The position numbers and the translations under genes are program-made. This document shows positions 54,054 to 64,000 of a DNA stretch of 64,000 bases, piece after piece. This DNA is from Nigrospora sphaerica (lineage: Eukaryota; Ascomycota; Sordariomycetes; Amphisphaeriales; Apiosporaceae): assembly GCA_018287875.1 (NCBI GenBank), contig JAGVVL010000015.1:806001-870000 (forward strand). The letters run 5' to 3'. Positions within the stretch are counted from its first letter, which is position 1, and each line of letters begins with the position of its first letter. The notes beneath the pieces are model-generated. The model was not told the origin of the DNA. It did no database searches and was given only the letters and a program-made list of their open reading frames with translations.

Positions 54054-56829
54054 ATGGCAAGCCCTGCAAAGAAAAGGAAGCTGAATGGCGACCCCAAGAA
54101 ACCCTCCATGCCGTCCCGGGGCATTGAACACTTCTTCGCCAAGCAGAGACAGAATGGGTCGGCGTCGAATGCTCCCGCCATGGACGCGTCGCTATCGCAA
54201 GCTGCAGTGCCGGATCATGAACTGACCGATGAAGAGCTTGCGCGTAAGCTTCAGGCCGAATGGAACAAAGAAGAGGACGCGCAGCGTAGCGACCGGCAAG
54301 ATGGTGTCTTGTCATATGAAGTGGACACACCAGCACCATCAACAGCCACTGATACAGTGGTCGACGCAGGTGCTGATACCAGCATCGAGTACACAGCAGG
54401 ACTGAAGCGGATCAGGACACCGCCACGAGATAAGGGCAAGGGAACGCTGTCGCTGCAATCGGTCGCATCGTCGGTCGATTCCGTTGCAGAATCAATCCCG
54501 TTTGACCAGAGCCTACTCGCCTTTGATCCAGGCGACTACGTACCAGCACTCAAGGCGCACTGGAAGAAGGACGATGGCAATGCATCCTATGCACTACTCA
54601 CCCGCTGCTTCGTGCTGATCAACGGGACGACAAGCCGCATCAAGATCGTAGACACGCTGGTCAACTGCCTTCGAGTCCTTATAGAAGCAGACCCCACCAG
54701 TCTTCTCCCCGCAGTAGGTGCAGCCGCATTCCCACATCCTATCCCGGCCGATGCACGCTGATCTTTGGCAGGTCTGGCTGGCAACGAATTCCATCTCGCC
54801 TCCGTATATTTCGCAGGAACTGGGCCTTGGGGGCTCCGCCATTTCCAAGGCGCTTAAGCAAGCGTGTGGTCTTGACCAGCGATCCCTGAAAGCCATATAC
54901 GACAAGCACGGCGATGCCGGCGACGTGGCTTTCGAGGCAAAGAAGAAGCAGAGCTTCACCCTGCGCAAACCGAAACCCCTTACCATCCAGGGCGTCTTCC
55001 AGTCCCTCCGCAAGGTGGCCAACGCCCAGGGGCAGGGCAGCGCCGAGGTCAAACAACGCATCGTCGACAGACTACTGCAGGACGCGCGAGGGGGCGAAGA
55101 GAGCCGCTACATTGTGCGGACGCTGTGCCAGCACCTCCGCATCGGGGCAGTCAAGACGACTATGCTCATCGCACTTTCGCGGGCCTTTCTCTTGTCGCGG
55201 CCGCCAGGCAGCGACTTCCCCCTCAAGTCTCCCGCGGAACTGGCTAAGCTAAAAAGGGAGGAGATTGCCGAGGTCTGGGCTGGGGCCGAGGAGATCGTGA
55301 AAGCGTGTTTCGCGCGCCGTCCGAACTACAACGACCTTATCCCCGTGATGCTGGAGATTGGCGTCTGCGACGAGTTGCGGCTACGGTGCGGCCTGGCGCT
55401 GCACATTCCTCTACGCCCCATGTTGGGGAGCATCACGCGCGACTTGGCGGAGATGCTCACCAAGCTGCAGGGCCGGGGCTTTGCTTGCGAGTTCAAGTAC
55501 GACGGCCAGCGGGCGCAAGTCCATTGTGACGGGGAAGGCAACGTGTCCATCTTCTCGCGTCACCTCGAAGTCATGACGGACAAATACCCCGACCTGGTCG
55601 AACTCGTGCCGAAAATCCGCGGCGAAGGCGTCGACAGCTTCATAATGGAAGGCGAGGTCGTCGCCGTGGACCGGCGGACGGGGGAGCTCAAAAACTTCCA
55701 GACCCTCACCAACCGCGCGCGGAAGGACGTGGCCCTCGGGGACATCACCATCGACGTCTGCCTGTTCGCATTCGACCTCATGTACATGAACGGCCAGCCT
55801 CTGTTGGACAGGCCGTTCCGGGAGCGGCGCGACATGCTCAAGTCGCTCTTCGTCGAGGTGCCCCATCATTTCACGTGGGTCAAGAACCTCGACGCGACCT
55901 CGCAGGACTCGGAGGCGGTCCTCGACTTTTTCAAAGAGGCCATAGACTCCAAGTGCGAAGGCATCATGGTGAAAATATTGGACAACCTCACGGACGTGCC
56001 GGCTGTCTCGGTACAGGCGGGCATCAGCCCTCCCGATGAAGCTAATACAGCCGCCGAGGCGCCGGCAACTCCATCAAAGTCCAAGCGCAGAGCCAAAGGC
56101 AAAGGCAAGGACGACAATGCGGCCGGTGTCTCGGAAAAGAAGCCGTCTTCGCGCCGGAAACCGCTTCTTGCCACCTACGAGCCTGACAAACGCCTGGACT
56201 CGTGGCTCAAAGTCAAGAAGGACTACAGCTCGTCGTTCGATACCCTCGACCTCATCCCCATTGCGGCCTGGCACGGCCAGGGCCGCAAGGCCAAATGGTG
56301 GTCCCCAATACTGCTGGCCGTGCGCAATGAAGAGACGGGGACCCTCGAAGCCGTATGCAAATGCATGAGCGGGTTTACTGATGCCTTCTACAAAGCCAAC
56401 CGGCGCTTCTACGACGACGGCTCCCGGGAGACCCCGGACGGCCCGGAAAGTGACGCAGCCCACAGCGAAGACGGCCGTGGCGACGATGACGACAGGAGCC
56501 CGAGGTACAAGAACACGCGGGCCACGAAACCCAGCTTTGTCGAGTATAGCGGGCATCCCGACGTCTGGTTCGAACCACAAGAGGTGTGGGAGATGGCCTT
56601 TGCCGACATCACGCTCTCGCCTACTTATACGGCGGCCATCGGCCTGGTCAGCGAGGAACGGGGCCTGAGCCTTCGGTTTCCTCGGTTCTTACGGAAACGC
56701 GACGACAAGAGCATCGAGGAGGCCACGACGAGCGGATTCTTGGCTGGGATGTGGCGGAAGCAGGAAGCGAAAGCGCCCGCAGCCCCGGTCCAGGAGGACG
56801 AGGAGGACGAGGAGAACATGGATGATTGA
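54054..56829 (+). CDS. CDC9: ATP-dependent DNA ligase I
   Basis: Exons 54054-54713 and 54772-56829 (58-nt intron) give 905 residues. It seals nicks, chiefly between Okazaki fragments, in the nucleus. The N-terminus has a basic nuclear signal (PAKKRKLNG) and a PCNA-box-like GIEHFFAKQ (the usual first Gln is not present), then a disordered acidic region. The DNA-binding domain runs from about 165 to 420. The catalytic motif I is CEFKYDGQRAQVH with the AMP-accepting lysine at about residue 462, followed by FIMEGEVVAVD and CEGIMVK. The OB-fold starts at RLDSWLKVKKDYSSSFDTLD. Between EGIMVK and the OB-fold there are about 60 extra residues rich in Ala, Ser, Lys and Pro (KSKRRAKGKGKDD). The C-terminal tail is acidic (QEDEEDEENMDD). 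Confidence 0.95.
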
Positions 56830-56960
56830 GTTTGTACATTGTATACGCGTGGCAGAGCCGAGTCGTGCGGCTCTGCGAAGCTCTTATAGAGTCCTACTAT
56901 ATGCCCTTGGAGCCCGTGGCCTACTCTTGGCGCCAAACCTAGCTTGCTTGCTGCAAGCAT

Positions 56961-58053
56961 CTACTCCTTCCACCCACGGTACACAATTCTGGCACCGTAT
57001 TTTTCGCCCTTCTTGAGCAGCATCTGGTTCTTCCACTCGTCCACGTTACATGCGTTCACGTACCGGCTTGGCTCGACACAGAATGCACTTCGCTTGCCCC
57101 TCGCACCGACGCCCTCGACGGCGGGGACATCGATGTACTTGCCAAGGTAGAACTGGAAGGCGGGCTCGGTGCCGAGAACCTCGAGGTGCACCTTGCTTTC
57201 GGGGTGGTATGCCGTCACGTACTTGGTCAAGGACCTCGAGCGGGTATCGATGGGCACACCGTTGGGGGGCTCAGCCTGGTCGACGACAAAGCAGTCGTCG
57301 ATCTCGGGCTCCACAGGCCCCAAAGTGAAGGGCTTGTCGGTGGCCACGCCAGGGAACGTCTGGGGCCCGCCGGTGGGGATACCGCCCTCGTCCACGGGCA
57401 GATAGGATCCCGTGCACAGTTGCACCTCGGTGCCCTCGATGGTTGGCCCGCCGGAGAGGTTAAAGTATCTACGTCACGCCGTCAGTCAATCTTGCCCAGA
57501 TCGTCGTGCGGAATCTCAGGAGGGGGGCGTACGAGTGGTTCGTCATGTTGATGACGGTCTCATCGGCGCCGCCAACCAGCTCAGCCTCGTACTCCATTAC
57601 GAGGACGGTGACGTTCTTGCCGTCGACCTTCTGGATGCCGGCCGTGTAAATGACCTTGGCCACAACCTCGCCCGGGTAGCCCTGGTCGCCGTCCTCGCTC
57701 CGCAGGACGAACTCGACGGTCTCTCCACCCTCGTCCAGCTGGACGCCGGGGATCTCCCGCAGGCCCACCGGCTTGGGGCCGTCCCAGACGCGCTTGCCCC
57801 AGCCCTTGACACCGCCATGCAAGCTGTTGGAGCCGTCGTTGGCGACGAGGCTGTAGGTCTGGCCGTTGTTCAGCGAGTTGATCTTGGCGCCGCTGACACG
57901 GTTGGCGACCCGGCCAATCGTCTCCCCGAAGTAGGGGCTGTTGTGCTTCTCGTAGAGCTCCTGCGTGGGGAAGGACTGCACGATATTGAGACCGTCGACC
58001 TTGAAGGTCTTGATGATGGCGCCCAGGGGCAGAAATTCAACCTCGGAGGCCAT
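56961..58053 (-). CDS. Aldose 1-epimerase (mutarotase)
   Basis: Exons 57533-58053 and 56961-57468 (64-nt intron) give 342 residues. The enzyme interconverts alpha and beta anomers of glucose or galactose, in the cytosol as judged by absence of a signal in MASEVEFLPLGAIIKTFKVD. Family marks are YFGETIGRVANRVSGAKI, NDGSNSLHGGVKGWGKRVWD (first catalytic His), NMTNHSYFNLSGG (second His, formed by the splice) and FCVEPSRYVNA near the end. A longer frame upstream of 58053 exists, but the Met at 58053 matches the usual family start. Its stop is 131 bp from the DNA ligase stop (convergent). Confidence 0.92.
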
Positions 58054-59771
58054 TGTGCGCAAGGCGTCCAGGGGAATAGCAGCTGTGCGGCGGGGAGGAG
58101 CTGTTGAAAGCGTAGCTTTGGGCTCCGAGTATACGACGTGCAGACAAGATGCTGGACAGGGCTGGCAATGAGGGAGGGAGCCGACGACTGTATAAAAACA
58201 AAGCAAGAGTGGATACTATGAGTTCTCTCCCTACACGTTCGACAACCGGCGACAAGAGGAATGTCGGTCGAACAGCCAGGTATTCAGGCTATTTACGAGT
58301 GCTCTGGGTCACTGCCCGTTGGTGGAGAGCTTCCAGCGGCTGTGGTTTGTGGGGGGTTGAGCGGGCAGGCGGGGTAAAATTCAGGTTAGTAGATCGGATG
58401 CGGCGAAGCTGCCCAGGTCCAGGTAGGTACGAAACTCCCAGTCCCGTGAGGCTGGCGCACCGGATGGATGGATGCATCGTGTCCATCCGGGTTGTTTGTC
58501 TGGTCAGTACACCCCAGGAGCATCCAGGAAACTTGTTAGCCATGGAGCGGGAAACGACACATACCACGACGACCTTGTCGTCCCTGGCGAGAGCACGGGG
58601 AAGTTACGGCAGGCGTGGCTAGGTACTGAAACGCCCCAGGAGATGGACCAAAAGGTAGGTACCCTATCTATCTCCAGCGTGCCGAGCGTCACACACACCT
58701 ACCGGGCTCTTGCTCTCCAGTCTTACGTGGAGGTCAGCGGCCCACAACAGCCCCGCGGCGTGAGCGTCCACAGGAAATGACGCAGCTTATCAGCTTTGCG
58801 GGTTGGATTCGACTCTATACAGGACAACTGGGCCAGGTCTCTGGTGCGTCTGGAAATGACGCGTACTGTCGGACAGCCTTGCGCTGGAACTGCAACGTTG
58901 AAACACGCGAAGGGTCCAGAGCCAGCGGCTTCGAAGAGGTGAAATCGCCAAATTGCCCGCATCGGCGGCTGCAACCGATCAGCCGTCGAGACCAGCAGCC
59001 AGATCCTGTCGTTGCCTACATGTAGGTGCATGTAGCGGTCCTTCAACAGCTTCCCGCCAATGAACATCGTTAGTGGTCACCGAGGGCGGGGGAGGGGGCA
59101 AGCAGCCCCCGGTGGAAGGGATCTCTTCTGGGCACACAGTCGAGACCATGAGAGTCCATGCATGAACCACGGTTGGGTCTCGGTGGCTTTTCCTGTACCA
59201 ACTTCCCTGCGTACTTAAGTTACGGAGACAGTCCAGACATCTACATCATTTCCAAGTATGCGCACTCGAGGCGCACCACCAGGATGAATCTTCCCTTATG
59301 GGAGAGCAGAGAGGTATCTGGGACCTAGGTGGTGTAACGGTGCAAGCATGCAGGCGGCGGGCCAAACAGGTGCCCCCAGTACTGTCAGAGCCGTCAATGC
59401 CATCCGTCAATCTACCACCATCGACCCCCCCTGCTCCTCCTCCCAAACACCCCCGACCTGGTTGCCGCTGTTGCCAATCATTATCTTGAAATCAGCCCTG
59501 TGTTTGTTCCTCAAATTGTATCCAATAATATTTCACCCCCCGCGAGTCGAAACATGGACTCATTGCCTCCTTGACGGCACACGACCCAGACCATATTCAC
59601 CCGCGCGCCCGCCAGATTGCGACAAACGCGGCCAACTTTGATATTCGAGCCTGGGACACATCCCGATTCTTTTCGCTTGCTTGCCACTTGCTCCCACCGA
59701 GGCAGCATTACCCCCCATAACCCTTGCCTACTCCCCAAGTCCGTTGGGCCCGCCCCATCAGCAAGTCGACC
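58054..59771. other. Intergenic, 1.7 kb
   Basis: No supported gene. Divergent promoters of the epimerase and the 59772 gene; CT- and CA-rich near 59400-59760. Confidence 0.45.
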
Positions 59772-60863
59772 ATGACCGAGTCAAGTGTCCCGCTGTTGCT
59801 GCCGGCCTCGCAGCCCACTACCAAACGCAAGCGGGACGACCTCATAACGGAGCAGCGTGCGCTGGTGGCTGTACCCACACCTAACCTTCTCACGAGGACC
59901 ATGTTCTCTTTCGAAGCACCTCAAATCTCGCCCGAGCACGAAGACGGGAGCAATAGCCCAAGGTCCAGGGTTGCACACCAGTTTCGTGGTCTGGTCCTGG
60001 CTGATGGTGGGGGTGGGGTAGCAACAGCAGCAGCACCGGCACTTCAGCTGCCGCATGCCGCCAGCAGCATTGGAGACGACAGTGACGGAAACGAAGTGCG
60101 GCAACCCAAATTTCTGCCCGTTACCTTCGACTTCGACGGTGCCAGCAGCTGCACCCACCCCAAGCAGACCATAGACTTGGACGACGACCAAGACGCCGTC
60201 CCGCGCAAGCGGATGAAACTGCCCGTCATGCACAAGCGGGTGGAACTGCTCGACATGGAACCCGAAGCCTGCGACCCTGCGACCCACGGCGGCGTAAGTG
60301 CCAAAGTCGCTGGACCGATCCATGTCGACATGAACGGGCGGCTTTCGCTGGACGCGGGCGTCAATCCCTACATCCTCAAGACTGCCAAGACCGCAGAGGT
60401 TGGCAACTTGAAAAAGTCCTACGCTCCCATCAGCCGCCCGGGCGGGGCCAATTCGTGCAGTCACCGGAGCACCAGCACACCACAATTGGGGGCCTCGCGC
60501 CACGGCAAGACAGTCGTCGAGGCGGTCGAGGAGGAGAAAGTCGTCGTTGATCCCATACGCGCTGAGCTGACGTGGCACGAGGACGAAATCACCGTGTACG
60601 ACTCGGAAGACAAAGACGACGACGGCACAGGTCTGAACGGTATTGGCTTCAAGCCCACCGCCGCCGTAGCACATGCTCGCGCACAGAAGCGACGCCAGCA
60701 GCTCCAAGAGTATAAGAAGCGTGAAGAGAGCGATGCCCGCGCCCAGCGTAACCAGCGGCGGCGAGAGCAATTGGGAGAAAACCCAGCCGTGCTGAGGAGG
60801 ACGCATTCATTGTTGCGCGTTCACTTTTCAGATCCCGAGTCCGATGCCGTTGTCACGACTTGA
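59772..60863 (+). CDS. Hypothetical nuclear-type protein (363 aa)
   Basis: Single-exon frame starting MTESSVPLLLPASQPTTKRK; this ATG is preferred over one at 59724 for its context (CGACC ATG). The protein is largely disordered, with two basic clusters (TTKRKRDD, VPRKRMKLP) that look like nuclear signals, an acidic EDEITVYDSEDKDDDGTGLN segment, and a C-terminal charged helix (RAQKRRQQLQEYKKREESDA and RNQRRREQLGE) that could be a coiled coil. No domain is recognised. A conserved but uncharacterised fungal nuclear protein is the likeliest description. Confidence 0.7.
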   Translation: MTESSVPLLLPASQPTTKRKRDDLITEQRALVAVPTPNLLTRTMFSFEAPQISPEHEDGSNSPRSRVAHQFRGLVLADGGGGVATAAAPALQLPHAASSIGDDSDGNEVRQPKFLPVTFDFDGASSCTHPKQTIDLDDDQDAVPRKRMKLPVMHKRVELLDMEPEACDPATHGGVSAKVAGPIHVDMNGRLSLDAGVNPYILKTAKTAEVGNLKKSYAPISRPGGANSCSHRSTSTPQLGASRHGKTVVEAVEEEKVVVDPIRAELTWHEDEITVYDSEDKDDDGTGLNGIGFKPTAAVAHARAQKRRQQLQEYKKREESDARAQRNQRRREQLGENPAVLRRTHSLLRVHFSDPESDAVVTT

Positions 60864-61225
60864 TGCGCCGCCGGAGGGCCCGCTGGTTGTTGCGCATTCG
60901 CTCTCCCAAGACCTGCGTCGGAAGCCTTCGGTCGCTACTCGGCGCCCCCAGAAGAGAACGCATACCCGAATAGGTACTTTCCTACCCTTGGAAGACACCA
61001 CCCAACCTTGGCAGGCTGGACTCGCCTACCTTTCTTTGCGCTGTACTTGAAGGCCCCTCGGTGCTCCTTGACTTACAAGCTGGGAAGGACCAGTAGCAGG
61101 GACAACACCCCAAAAGCATGCGCATTCGAAACCGTGTACCGCAACGGTTGGTATGTGCTACAATACCCCCTTTGTAATGAGGACTGTCTAGCTTGATTCA
61201 AACCCAGTTAGAAATACAGACTGCA
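60864..61225. other. 3' flanks of two convergent genes
   Basis: No gene seen. Confidence 0.5.
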
Positions 61226-61875
61226 TTACCAAAACTTGTACCAACGTCGCGCTTCCGCTTTCGCTTTTTCCTCCGCCTCTTTTTGCCGCCGGGCGGCATC
61301 TTCGGCCTTCTGCTTTTTTTCAGCGGCTTTCCGGTCCATGACCTCGACCACCCGGGCGATGGCCATCTTTTCTTTGCGTCGCTGGGCTTGGCAATACTCC
61401 CATCCCACCAGCGACGAGAGTACAAAGCCGCCGACGCCCCAGTTGAGCGCCTGGAATAATTTGGCTGCAGAGAAGAGCAGTCTTAGCAAGGGGATACGTT
61501 TCTAGAATTATACAGCATCGGGCGTGGTGATTCGCATATCAGGGGCGTGTAAAGGCCGGGCCACTCACATCCCGCAACGAATCGGCCGCCTCCGACCAAA
61601 AACCCGGCAGCTATGCCCGTCATGAAGCCCTCTCGCGCACACGGGATCATGTGTATTTTCGTCCAGTCGTCCATTTTGATTGTTTGGGCCGCCTCGGATA
61701 TGGTCGGTCGTTTGTTCCCAGGCTGGGGCGCTGGGGCTGTGGGGATATCATTGCGGTCTTGGGGCTTCGAACCGGGAAAGGTTTCGTAGACTTGGGGGTT
61801 GCCGCTCTGGTCTGGCGCCGGCACGACAGCCGGGGGCGCAGCGCCAGCCGAGGGTTTTTCGTCGCTTTGGGCCAT
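61226..61875 (-). CDS. COX20: Cytochrome c oxidase assembly protein COX20
   Basis: Exons 61569-61875 and 61226-61464 (104-nt intron, GTGAGT...CTGCAG) give 181 residues. COX20 is an inner-membrane chaperone of Cox2 during cytochrome oxidase assembly. The N-terminal half is Pro/Ala-rich and soluble. The core then shows IHMIPCAREGFMTGIAAGFL (conserved PC.R followed by the first membrane helix), GGRFVAG, and after the splice LFQALNWGVGGFVLSSLVGW (second helix) with EYCQAQRRKEK. The C-terminal 45 residues are a charged Lys/Glu/Ala coiled coil, as in fungal members. A longer upstream frame is ignored because MAQSDEKPS begins the conserved part. It is divergent from POL2 with 602 bp between starts. 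Confidence 0.85.
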
Positions 61876-62477
61876 GGCGGAAGACGGGATACGGGCGGGT
61901 ACGGCGCGGTTGTCCCTCTCGATTTCGGAGCTTGAAATTTGAGGCCTGTCCCGCTTCACGCGCATGATTGCAGGGGAGCTATGACGCGCCGCAATGCGGC
62001 CACTCTGCGCGGCGCCGATATTAACCGCATTATGCATACTGATCCCTACCAGTGTGCATATGCAACTATGGAGGAAATGAGCAGCAGTGGGGAACACGAC
62101 CCCGCGTGTCGCCGTAGCGCGCTAGGAACCAATTAATAGGCACGGCAACGCAGTGACCGCGATTGTGTTAGTGCTGGCCCGACGCGTCTCGAGCGCGCGT
62201 TAAGTGGGATTTCCCGAATTGGCCCGCATCGCAAATGGCAGATGATTTTCTTGTACTGGGCACCTTACCCGGACACAGCCAGCACATCGCGTACCCATCT
62301 GGCATCCTGAACCCAGCGTTGGACCTCAACGTCTCCTAGGCACACCTGCGTATCGAATACTGCGTCGCCGGGGAATCCCAATGTCTGGCGTATCGTACAC
62401 CCCCCAACGCAAGAGCCAATAATCCGAGCGAGGCCTCACCCGCGTCCCGTCCGCCCGACGGCCTCAGACGGCCCATA
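61876..62477. other. Divergent promoter region of COX20 and POL2
   Basis: No gene seen in 602 bp. Confidence 0.5.
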
Positions 62478-64000
62478 ATGCCCAATACTTCCTTGCGAAA
62501 GCCCTCAAAGGGCTTTGCCCGCCGCGGCGGCAAGAAAGCCTTCCATGGCAGTCGGCCACAGACCTTTGCTGCCACCTCGCGGGCCGAGGGCACTTCGGCC
62601 GACGAGAAGCTCGAGCGGGCCGCCCTGGTGCAACAGATTGACGAGACGATGGGCTTCGCGCGCTACGAATCCGGCCGGCGCAAGGAAGGGTGGCTTGTCA
62701 ACGTTCAGCCCACGACGGTGGGCCTCGAGGAGTCCGGCGACGGGGGCCGGTCCGCCCTCGACTGCTACTTCATCGAAGAGGACGGCTCCACCTTCAAGGC
62801 GACGATCGAATACGAGCCTTACTTTTTGATCGCCGTGCGGCGAGGCTATGAGAGCGAGGTCGAAGAGTGGGCGAAGCGGGTTCCTGGCGACGGTGCGGTG
62901 AAGACGGTGCGGAAAATCGACAAGGAGGACCTCGACATGCCCAACCACCTCCTGGGCTACCGGCGGACCTTCCTCGAGCTGAAATTCCGCAATGTGAACG
63001 ACCTCCTAGCCGCGCGGCGGGACATCATGCCACTGGCCGAGAAGAACAAGAAGGCGATGGGCGCCGCCGATGTGTATGCCGAGGTTGCCGTGTAAGTCTT
63101 GTCCTCGACGGCGGCCCCGCCGGAATCCGGCTCGTAGCCGCCGTACTGACCAGACGCCTGCAGGGAACAAGCCGGCTTCGATCTCTTTGACGATTCACGA
63201 GACCAGGATAAACGAAATAATGCTTCTTTTGCCGATGCCAGTGACTATATCGTCGACATCCGAGAGTACGACGTTCCCTACCACGTAAGAGTAATGATTG
63301 ATTTGAGTGCGTACCTACCCGACCGCGCCCCTTTATCCGCCCCTACTAAAGAAGACCTCAGGTATACGAGTGGGAAAATGGTATTTTGTCGAGGCCAAAC
63401 ACGGCGTAACCACCATGGTGCTCAACGAGGAGCGTCTGGCGCCTGCGGATCCGGTCGTCATGGCGTACGATATCGAGACGACCAAGCTACCCCTGAAGTT
63501 TCCCGACGCGGCCATCGATCAGATCATGATGATTTCGTACATGATTGACGGCCAAGGATTCCTCATCACCAACCGAGAAATCGTTTCAGAGGATATTGCC
63601 GACTTCGAGTACACGCCCAGACCGGAATATCCCGGCCCGTTCATGATCTTCAATGAGCCGGATGAGAAGGCCGTCATCGAGCGTTTCTTCCTTCACATCA
63701 AGGAAGCCCGGCCCACGGTGATTGCCACCTACAACGGCGACTTTTTCGATTGGCCCTTCGTCGAGGCCCGAGCTAGTGTCAACGGCATCGACATGTACCG
63801 GGACATCGGATGGAAGAAGGACAACGAGGATATCTACAAGTGCACCTACGGTGTACATATGGACTGTTTCGCCTGGGTCAACCGTGACTCGTACCTGCCC
63901 CAAGGCAGTCGTGGTCTTAAGGCCGTGACGGTCGCCAAGCTGGGATACGACCCGGACGAGCTAGACCCGGAGCTGATGACGCCCTATGCCGCCGAAAGGC
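62478..64000 (+). CDS. POL2: DNA polymerase epsilon catalytic subunit, 5' part
   Basis: Exons 62478-63091, 63164-63306 and 63362 to the window end; the gene continues beyond the right edge, so about 465 of an expected 2,200 residues are present. Pol epsilon is the nuclear leading-strand replicase. Seen are the basic start ([20 protein letters not shown]), the conserved [20 protein letters not shown] and [20 protein letters not shown], the exonuclease I motif [18 protein letters not shown] with the catalytic Asp and Glu, exo II in [20 protein letters not shown], and [20 protein letters not shown]. Introns are 72 and 55 nt; the second follows HVRVMIDL with donor GTGCGT. Confidence 0.96.

Noticed and set aside
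1..64000. CRISPR arrays, prokaryotic operons, insertion sequences, rRNA
   Set aside because: None seen; the window is eukaryotic nuclear DNA.

Overview
The window is nuclear DNA of a filamentous ascomycete. Genes are split by short (about 49-175 nt) introns with GTNNGT-type donors, branch sites such as CTAAC or CTGAC, and CAG/TAG acceptors. Coding DNA is GC-rich in third positions. Several families (2EXR, DUF7726, a cellulose-active AA9 enzyme with a fungal CBM1) are typical of Sordariomycetes. The gene set fits a plant-biomass-degrading Sordariales/Chaetomiaceae-like fungus; the genus is not proven from sequence alone. Almost every exon model here is my own reading of splice sites and reading frames, without transcripts.

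Left part (1-16 kb): the start of a probable hemerythrin-type protein runs off the left edge. A 2EXR-family gene broken by one stop codon and a retroelement-like primer-binding site follow. Then come a small unknown gene, a divergent pair of mitochondrial genes (PGS1 for cardiolipin precursor synthesis and the NDUFA12-type complex I subunit), three genes for secreted proteins (one a 54-residue cysteine-rich peptide), a 15-bp minisatellite and a DUF7726 gene. Much of this part is gene-poor.

Middle (16-41 kb): an unknown ORF, chaperonin subunit CCT6, an F-box protein, a secreted Gly/Asn-repeat protein, prenylcysteine oxidase, a decayed short-chain dehydrogenase, VID27, trehalose-6-phosphate synthase, an AA9-CBM1 lytic polysaccharide monooxygenase and a small secreted protein.

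Metabolic block (41.9-52.1 kb): a cytochrome P450, an acyl-CoA dehydrogenase ending in SKL, a divergent APH-type kinase ending in AKL, a zinc alcohol dehydrogenase and an amino-acid permease. The dehydrogenase/kinase pair looks like a two-gene version of animal ACAD11, and of the bacterial LvaA/LvaC pair that processes 4-hydroxyacyl-CoA. Both proteins carry peroxisomal C-termini, and their shared 478-bp promoter has two CCTCGG boxes. This is the most interesting system in the window.

Right part (53-64 kb): another small secreted protein, DNA ligase I, aldose 1-epimerase, an unknown nuclear-type protein, COX20 and the 5' half of the DNA polymerase epsilon catalytic subunit, which runs off the right edge.
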